This document shows, in pieces, positions 26,226-31,275 of a stretch of 31,275 nucleotides of DNA. The DNA comes from a virus. The notes beneath the pieces were generated by a model that saw only the letters and a program-made list of their open reading frames with translations, was not told the origin of the DNA and did not search any database. The translations under genes and the position numbers were made by a program. The first letter of the stretch is position 1. Each line of letters begins with the position of its first letter. The stretch covers positions 1-31,275 of IMG/VR virus record IMGVR_UViG_3300046532_000672; one strand, given 5' to 3'.

Positions 26226-28045
26226 CAGCCAAGCCCCTGACCCAACGCAGCAACTAACTGCTGTGCCGCCTCAGGAGAGAACTCGCCACCGGGAGGACCG
26301 GCTGGCCCCTGTGGTGCCATACCTGCCGGTCCTGCTGCCAAACCGGCTGCCTGTTCTGGTGCCATAGCCATACCCGCTTCAGGCTCAGGTGCTACAGCAG
26401 CCTGCTGCTTCCGTATCTCTTCATCTGCCTTCTCTATGGCTTCAAAGATATCCAAACCCTTCTTACGATGCTTCTCAATCTTAGAGACATACACCACCGG
26501 CAACTGACCCGACAAAGCCTGCTGCTGGATTGCGGCCATAACCGCCTCCTCCAACTGCTCCTCATCGACACGACGCCCTTCCATCTCAGCATCATCAATA
26601 AATGGATGCTTAGCCCTGAATGTATGGAGGCTGATACCCTTCATGGATAGCAACTGCCCCAACTGGATTGTAGTCCCCTGCACGTCCGCTCCGGGGATGG
26701 AATGCGATACCACGTTATCGAATGTTTCAAAGTGGTCATTCGGAGTGAACTGAACCTGCCCGAAGTCACCTGCATACCCAGTAAACATAGAGAACTGCTT
26801 GCTACCCCAATAACCCTTATAGGTAGAGAAGAGGCATTCGTTCAGATGAGGAAGATGAGCCTCCATAATCTCTTGCATTTCCTGAATGCGCGGGTCCAGA
26901 GCGGCACCCATGAGGGCGTCGATACCTCGTCCGGTACGCAAAGCCCCGTATGACTCACCACCGATTTGAGGTACTGTTCCGGTAGAGATTCGCGCATTGC
27001 GTTCCAATCTGTCGATTGCAATGTTCGTTGAGGGATCAGGCGTTGACCGGAGTTCCCCGATCTGTTCTGCATCAAGCAGAACATTCACTTGTCCTTCGCG
27101 CCCGTCTTTCCATTCGCCGCCAACGATCATCGGTACCTGACCTGACCGACCGATGATATACCTATCTGGGAAGATCGCCTTCTCTGTTGCCATGATCTCC
27201 AATGCCATCATCTTCGACATGAGATCAACTATCCCGATCACGTTAGAGATAGAAGAAGCGATCCTGTCCAGTGTCACCCGTCCGGGCATGATGACACACG
27301 GCATTCCCGCCTTATTGGGAACACGGGTCAGTTCCAGTTGTGTTGTAGCCAACGGTTCCGTATGCGAGAACCGGCTATACCGTGGCCCCATGATACCGAT
27401 AACGATGTGGTCAGAGTCCACCCATTCGGCTACGTCCCACAACTCCTGACGAGAATTCTCATCCGAGTGTACAGGCCCACCGTTCTCCTGACGGCTGGCA
27501 GGATAGTGGCTACGCAGCCAAGCACCTGACTTACCGTAAATGAATCCGACATTAGCCGGGGGTGCCACGTCCTCGTAGGCTTGTGGTTCTGGAAACACGC
27601 CAATAGGATCACGTACCTGAATACGAGGTAGCCCCTTATCGAAATCAGGGGTAACTACAAGACAAGCGGTGGCGTACCCCGCTAGATGCCTGTATGCGCG
27701 ACGTATCTTAATCTTATACTTAGAGTCATACCATGTAGCAGCGAGCGCCTTACGTCGGATATCGGCGTACTCGCGTGATCGGATCCCCCTTTCCTTGGAA
27801 GGATCGATAGCCGGGCAACCAATGAACGGCATAACTGATGCAGCCCGCTGAGCCAGCGCATCAATGTTCTCCGCTATCAAAGCAGGCGTCAGAGGAGGAA
27901 GAACCGGCTCCTCCTCCATTGACGGCAGAGGTATAACGTAATCACCGTTATATCGCTCTTTAACGTCTTGCATACGGGCGATGAGAGGAGACTGTGCCTC
28001 CTGTCGAAGCCGAATGATCGACACTATCTCGTCAAAAGTGTACAT
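26225..28045 (-). CDS. Portal protein
   Basis: This protein (606 aa) would form the dodecameric ring through which DNA enters and leaves the head. It directly follows the large terminase. The start region is helical (FDEIVSIIRLRQEAQSPLI, MQDVKERYNGDYVIPLP), then LTPALIAENIDALAQRAASVMP and a wing region with ACLVVTPDFDKGLPRIQVRDP, IGVFPEPQAYEDV, EWVDSDHIVIGIMGPRY. The crown/stem part has LIVDLMSKMMALEIM-like helices and ESYGALRTGRGIDALMGAALD, a block typical of portals. The C-terminus (about 545-606) is Ala/Gly/Pro/Met-rich and disordered. I chose ATG at 28045 because AGGTG lies 5 bases before it; a TTG one codon earlier is poorly spaced. Confidence 0.88.
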   Translation of the reverse strand: MYTFDEIVSIIRLRQEAQSPLIARMQDVKERYNGDYVIPLPSMEEEPVLPPLTPALIAENIDALAQRAASVMPFIGCPAIDPSKERGIRSREYADIRRKALAATWYDSKYKIKIRRAYRHLAGYATACLVVTPDFDKGLPRIQVRDPIGVFPEPQAYEDVAPPANVGFIYGKSGAWLRSHYPASRQENGGPVHSDENSRQELWDVAEWVDSDHIVIGIMGPRYSRFSHTEPLATTQLELTRVPNKAGMPCVIMPGRVTLDRIASSISNVIGIVDLMSKMMALEIMATEKAIFPDRYIIGRSGQVPMIVGGEWKDGREGQVNVLLDAEQIGELRSTPDPSTNIAIDRLERNARISTGTVPQIGGESYGALRTGRGIDALMGAALDPRIQEMQEIMEAHLPHLNECLFSTYKGYWGSKQFSMFTGYAGDFGQVQFTPNDHFETFDNVVSHSIPGADVQGTTIQLGQLLSMKGISLHTFRAKHPFIDDAEMEGRRVDEEQLEEAVMAAIQQQALSGQLPVVYVSKIEKHRKKGLDIFEAIEKADEEIRKQQAAVAPEPEAGMAMAPEQAAGLAAGPAGMAPQGPAGPPGGEFSPEAAQQLVAALGQGLG

Positions 28046-29757
28046 CAAAACACCTGTCTAGCGGGCAGACTTGACTTCCACGGTAGTCCACCAAAGTTAA
28101 ACTGTGAAGTATCCAGATCAAATGATTGCTTACGCTGCCGCCAGAGAATCCAAATGAACCACAAGGCCATCACCTGATCCTGACGCAGTTTCGTCCCACG
28201 CTTCAGCGGACGCCATGCCTTCAACTGGCGAATCAACTGATCTGCTTGATGGCGCGTCGAAGGATCATCCGCATACGGGATGTCCATTTCACCGCGCATA
28301 AACGACAACGCCATCGATGGGACACCAATCGTTTCATCATACTTGTTCATCCCGGTCAGATGCTCCCGCACCCTGAACCCGTACCGTTGTGTCATTTCGA
28401 TCAGGCGTTCATCACGGGATAGCCCCTTCTGGAACACCATCGCTTCAATAATGACATCCGACACGCTGCTACCATTCCTGCCACACTGGAGTACAGCATC
28501 CTCCACGATACCAAGGATCTGTTCGTTACGGGTAAGCCCTACATCTTCCCGAATGAAAAGTACTTTAAGTTTCCCTTCGTGCGGTGTCGCAGCAATAACA
28601 CAATTATTAGAGCCGAGAGCGGGATCAACCCCAATGTACACAGAGCAATCTTTAGGTGGTTCATGGTTCACTGACCTTAACGGGTTTAGGCATTTCTGGA
28701 TAGACTCATCGCTAAAGGTTGCCAAAGCCGATGAACTAGGTTCCTGCATGTAGTTACGAGACCATGCTTCCTCACCGACCTTCCTGCGAATCCGATCTAG
28801 TTTGTCCAGTGTGAACATCTCAGGCCACAACGGTTCAGGTTCACCCTGCTCATTTGTGATAATCGCCGGGAACTTAATCACCTTGAGAATGTCCCCGTCG
28901 ATCTCATTCATTACCCGCTCATAGAAATCATCCTGACCGACACGGGTACCGTTAATGCTGGTACGCCCATTCTCGCCGGGACGGGTCAACCAGTCCTGAC
29001 GGAAAATCTCGAACATCTGTTCGGTCAGATTAAGAGAAACCCTTGACTGAATATCATCAATATGTAGGTGATCGGTTCTGGTACCAGCAATCTTAGATCG
29101 CCACCCCAAAGAAACCATCGAATAGTCACGTTCATCATGCCTGTTCTTCTTGAATATACTAAAGTAATCAGCACCCCAAGGCTGCGCAGTCTTACGCCCA
29201 GACGCATTCTGAGGAACAAATGGACCGTACTTCGCCACGAAACGAGGGAACGGACCTTGAGGCTCCATACGGGAACGGATACGCCCAAGGATCTTACGAG
29301 CCATGTCCTGTCCCTCAGATCCGACAGTAACCCGGAACTCGGGATTGGTAGCCAGTTTGTAGCAGAAGTAATCCTCAGCCAACGTAGTTTTACCGTGCTC
29401 CGGAGGCCACAAGATGAGAGTGATGTTACCGGGTGGCGTATTCTCGTAGGCTTCGATGGCTTTGATATGGAACCACGGGGACGAATGCCCGAAATACTTA
29501 CTTCGGAAACTTTGGAACGTGCCATCCCAGTCTTCGTTACCGCCGTCACGGAGAGCCTTCTCCCTGATGGCGTCAGCGCGTTCACTGAACTCGGGGATGC
29601 GTTGACGCCACTTATCGTAAGCCGACCGGGTAACACCAGCGATCATGCACGCCTTACTGATAATCCCATGCTCCGCGAGTCCTTCAAGGAAAAGTTCGCG
29701 GGTCTGCTGGCCTCGGGCTTTGCTGACGTTTTGGTCAGTCGCATCTGGGTACGTCAT
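28045..29757 (-). CDS. terL: Large terminase subunit with N-terminal HTH
   Basis: This 570-aa motor packages DNA. Residues 21-62 look like a helix-turn-helix (LAEHGIISKACMIAGVTRSA, YDKWRQRIPEF) of the kind usually found in small terminase subunits. The ATPase part has Walker A WPPEHGKTTLAED (117-129), Walker B HIDDIQS (232-238) and a coupling segment SINGTRVGQDD (267-277). The C-terminal RNase H-like nuclease shows YIGVDPALGSNN (D378), VIIEAMVFQKG (E438) and RQDQVMALWFIWIL (D527), giving the three acidic residues expected. The ATG follows the previous TAG directly, with no clear ribosome binding site, so coupling is likely. Its stop overlaps the portal start (TGATG). No separate small subunit is recognised in the window. 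Confidence 0.95.
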   Translation of the reverse strand: MTYPDATDQNVSKARGQQTRELFLEGLAEHGIISKACMIAGVTRSAYDKWRQRIPEFSERADAIREKALRDGGNEDWDGTFQSFRSKYFGHSSPWFHIKAIEAYENTPPGNITLILWPPEHGKTTLAEDYFCYKLATNPEFRVTVGSEGQDMARKILGRIRSRMEPQGPFPRFVAKYGPFVPQNASGRKTAQPWGADYFSIFKKNRHDERDYSMVSLGWRSKIAGTRTDHLHIDDIQSRVSLNLTEQMFEIFRQDWLTRPGENGRTSINGTRVGQDDFYERVMNEIDGDILKVIKFPAIITNEQGEPEPLWPEMFTLDKLDRIRRKVGEEAWSRNYMQEPSSSALATFSDESIQKCLNPLRSVNHEPPKDCSVYIGVDPALGSNNCVIAATPHEGKLKVLFIREDVGLTRNEQILGIVEDAVLQCGRNGSSVSDVIIEAMVFQKGLSRDERLIEMTQRYGFRVREHLTGMNKYDETIGVPSMALSFMRGEMDIPYADDPSTRHQADQLIRQLKAWRPLKRGTKLRQDQVMALWFIWILWRQRKQSFDLDTSQFNFGGLPWKSSLPARQVF

Positions 29758-30069
29758 CTAATCGGCAAATACCGAATGTGCTACCTGTAACTCAACAACA
29801 TCTGCGGCAACGATCCCTTCCAGCCCCTTAACACGAACGGTGTGTACACCTTCCTCGTCAAGTAGCAGATCCACAAAATAGATTCCAGTAGTGCTCTTGG
29901 TGGCTGTCGGATAGGTGTCCTGACCTGCGACACCGTTAACATCCTTGCGTGAAGGACGCCGATGCCTGACCTGAACGTCGTCAGCGTCATCTGTCGGATC
30001 GGTGATAACGCTATCGGAGGTGAACGTGGCCGTTATCCGGACCTGATCCCCTTTATCGTAAATGGGCAT
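29758..30069 (-). CDS. Small Ig-like beta-sandwich virion protein, 103 aa
   Basis: The sequence alternates beta strands and turns: IYDKGDQVRITATFTSDS, DADDVQVRHRRPSR, TGIYFVDLLLDEEGVHTVRV, KGLEGIVAADVVELQV. The pattern 'YD.GD.VR..A.FT....DP' with later 'TGIY.VDL.L.E.G..TVR..G' is seen in small Ig-like proteins encoded close to terminase in other phages, probably decorating the head or fibre. It has the best ribosome binding site here, AGGAGG followed by AGTT before ATG, so it may be made in quantity. The role is inferred. Confidence 0.7.
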   Translation of the reverse strand: MPIYDKGDQVRITATFTSDSVITDPTDDADDVQVRHRRPSRKDVNGVAGQDTYPTATKSTTGIYFVDLLLDEEGVHTVRVKGLEGIVAADVVELQVAHSVFAD

Positions 30070-30073
30070 AACT

Positions 30074-30079
30074 CCTCCT
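30074..30079 (-). promoter_or_regulatory. Consensus ribosome binding site of the 103-aa gene
   Basis: AGGAGG on the minus strand overlaps the TAG stop of the 194-aa gene and lies 4 bases ahead of ATG. It is the only full consensus site noticed in the window. Confidence 0.8.
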
Positions 30080-30662
30080 AGACCGTGGTTACCAATAGAG
30101 TAACACCGCTAGGCGATGTCACTATCAACTGAACGTCCGGTATGGGCTTCTGTATCAACTGTTCCGGGTCGATCAGGTTCAGTAGTGATGATACGGACAT
30201 GGACGAGGAGTCCGGTCCCGGTAGGCCGACGACGCCGAACTTGATTGGGCCACCCGAATCGGATGCCGGTATCGTGAACGTGAACGTCCCTGTCAATCCT
30301 TCCGGGGTGAGGACTACAGGTATCTCAGCAGCGGCCCCTACCGTCGCTGCTGCTGAGAGGGCTGCTGTAAGCCCCAGTATGATTTCTTCCGAACCATCGG
30401 TGGGGAAATCCTTATCGATACCACGGTATCTGATATCGGGCTGCCGATAGATACCCGGAGTTCTCCGGTAGGTACCCCACTGGAAGACCCGCCAACCATG
30501 ATAGTTGTATTCGGTCTGACGGTAGGGGGCCTGCTGGCGGTATTGCATCCCGCCCTGCTCATCAGGATTTCCCCGGTAGTCCCACTGGTAGCCGGGGTAT
30601 ACAGAAAAATCGACTCCGTTATATCGGAATCCTGACTCCCGATACTCGGTCGGGGTTGCCAT
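30078..30662 (-). CDS. Tyr/Arg/Gly-repeat protein, probable tail or fibre accessory, 194 aa
   Basis: Residues about 7-85 contain four imperfect 17-24 residue units built on Tyr-Arg-X-X-X-Tyr: YRESGFRYNGVDFSV, YPGYQWDYRGN, YRQQAPYRQTEYNYHG and YRRTPGIYRQPDIRYRGI. A predicted helix (IILGLTAALSAAATVGAA) and a beta-rich C-terminus (TGTFTFTIPAS, VQLIVTSPSGVTLLVTTV) follow. Such aromatic repeats suggest a surface-exposed filament or binding module. The start overlaps the preceding stop (TAATG). I do not know a named family; function unknown. Confidence 0.62.
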   Translation of the reverse strand: MATPTEYRESGFRYNGVDFSVYPGYQWDYRGNPDEQGGMQYRQQAPYRQTEYNYHGWRVFQWGTYRRTPGIYRQPDIRYRGIDKDFPTDGSEEIILGLTAALSAAATVGAAAEIPVVLTPEGLTGTFTFTIPASDSGGPIKFGVVGLPGPDSSSMSVSSLLNLIDPEQLIQKPIPDVQLIVTSPSGVTLLVTTV

Positions 30663-31210
30663 TAGGTTTCTTCAAGCCAAGCGAGCGTCGCTTCGTCCCA
30701 TTTAAAATAGGGTTCGGTGTAGATCCTCGCACCGTCATCCGTATATGTGTAGGTGCCGGGGTGGGCTACGGGTGGTGACCAGCATCCGTTGGGGCGTTCC
30801 TGTCCATCGGACTGCCATGTCGTCTGCCAAGTAAACGATGCGAGATCATCCGGTTGGGGTGGCTGCTCCCAAGTCCCGGCGTCTTCGTTCCAATCGTAAC
30901 CCTTGATCTCCGGTACGGGAGCCTCGTATCGTCCTGTGGTCGTGTTCAGAACCCACGAAGGATATTCCGATGGGAGGCTAACAAAGATGTCGTTAACCGG
31001 ATCGTAGGTTTCCCCTACCCCAGTGTAGTGGCCTCGGATGTTGTGGTTGTACGATGTGCGGAGCCAAGTGTCGTCGGTGCCGAACAGCGACTCCAAATAG
31101 GCAACAGACTTGGCCTCGTCATCAACGCCGTCCGTCAAGGAAACCTCATCGGAAAGAGGCGTGACAAAGACAACTTCGTTATCTGCGTTTAAACGTGCAT
31201 AGTGAGCCAA
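30662..31210 (-). CDS. Marine-phage-type small structural protein, 182 aa
   Basis: The N-terminus MAHYARLNADNEVVFV and later ESLFGTDDTWLRTSYNHNIRG, YTGVGETYDPVNDIF and FVSLPSEYPSWVLNTT match a small protein repeatedly seen in cyanophages and other aquatic phages, generally close to tail-fibre genes. The 'YDWNEDAGTWEQ' and 'FKWDEATLAWLEE' blocks repeat the W(D/N)E....W theme that closes those proteins. The start is TTG at 31210, chosen because GGAGG lies 6 bases ahead of it and MAHYAR is the typical opening. It may be a fibre or tail-associated accessory; direct evidence is lacking. Confidence 0.78.
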   Translation of the reverse strand: MAHYARLNADNEVVFVTPLSDEVSLTDGVDDEAKSVAYLESLFGTDDTWLRTSYNHNIRGHYTGVGETYDPVNDIFVSLPSEYPSWVLNTTTGRYEAPVPEIKGYDWNEDAGTWEQPPQPDDLASFTWQTTWQSDGQERPNGCWSPPVAHPGTYTYTDDGARIYTEPYFKWDEATLAWLEET

Positions 31211-31212
31211 CG

Positions 31213-31275
31213 TCAGCCTCCGGCGATAAAGTCTTCGACCGTCATATTAGACGAAGAAGTAGGTGATTGTGAAGG
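31213..31275 (-). CDS. C-terminal end of an unidentified protein (5' part outside window)
   Basis: The frame is open from the right edge to a TGA at 31213-31215, giving only about 20 residues, ending SNMTVEDFIAGG. The stop lies 2 bases before the next gene's TTG start, as expected in this packed operon, so it is probably the real end of an upstream gene. Nothing more can be said about the product. Confidence 0.5.
   Translation of the reverse strand, partial: PSQSPTSSSNMTVEDFIAGG
31217..31221 (-). promoter_or_regulatory. Ribosome binding site supporting the TTG start at 31210
   Basis: GGAGG on the minus strand, within the last codons of the upstream gene, sits 6 bases ahead of TTG. Confidence 0.65.

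Noticed and set aside
29025-29790. A 203-codon minus-strand frame and a 240-codon plus-strand frame within the terminase gene
   Set aside because: Both overlap the terminase region that carries the ATPase motifs; compositions are Arg/Ser/Leu-rich as expected of shadow frames.
1-31275. Integrase, attachment site, excision or repressor genes marking a temperate phage
   Set aside because: None was recognised. This does not exclude them elsewhere in the genome.
1-31275. tRNA or rRNA genes
   Set aside because: No CCA-ending cloverleaf-like or rRNA-like stretch was noticed, and coding density leaves room only in the 184-base gap, which shows none.

Overview
This window is a contiguous piece of a tailed double-stranded DNA bacteriophage genome (Caudoviricetes), or less likely a prophage. 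No host gene, integrase, tRNA, rRNA or insertion sequence was seen. Every supported gene lies on the minus strand, so transcription runs from position 31275 towards position 1. Genes are packed tightly, many with ATGA, GTGA, TAATG or TGATG stop/start overlaps, which suggests one long late operon. GC content looks roughly balanced by eye. The host cannot be named. A small membrane protein resembling the DUF2746 family and an r1t-type holin resemble actinobacteriophage genes. The 182-aa protein and the fibre C-terminus resemble proteins common in aquatic phages. An uncultured aquatic phage, possibly of an actinobacterium, is a reasonable guess.

Layout in transcription order. (1) 31275-29758: the tail end of an unidentified gene and three small accessory virion-type proteins: a 182-aa protein known from marine phages, a 194-aa protein with Tyr/Arg/Gly repeats, and a 103-aa Ig-like protein. 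(2) 29757-25854: the packaging module, with a large terminase carrying an N-terminal helix-turn-helix, the portal, and a small disordered protein. (3) 25854-8573: five very large or helical proteins (2669, 713, 1402, 527 and 450 aa) that take up more than half of the window. They are best read as internal virion/ejection proteins; the 1402-aa one contains an embedded GNAT-acetyltransferase-like domain. (4) 8552-7921: a holin, a small basic protein, and a membrane-anchored DUF2746-like protein. (5) 7920-7737: the only sizeable non-coding gap, with tandem operator-like repeats, a hairpin and a strong ribosome binding site. (6) 7736-5696: scaffold, FmdB-type zinc ribbon and the SU10/DUF5309-type major capsid protein, followed by a GC-rich hairpin. 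(7) 5624-1689: head-tail connector, a beta-rich tail/nozzle protein and a tail fibre. (8) 1676-1: an M15 endolysin, a small HTH-like protein, and a metallophosphoesterase cut by the window edge.

There is no recognisable tail tube, sheath, tail terminator or frameshifted tape-measure chaperone, so the virion is probably podovirus-like. The giant proteins would then be packaged in the head and ejected with the DNA. The most unusual aspects are the placement of about 17 kb of ejection-type genes between the portal and the scaffold/capsid genes, the enzyme-like domain inside a putative virion protein, and the repeat/hairpin-bearing intergenic region ahead of the capsid genes.
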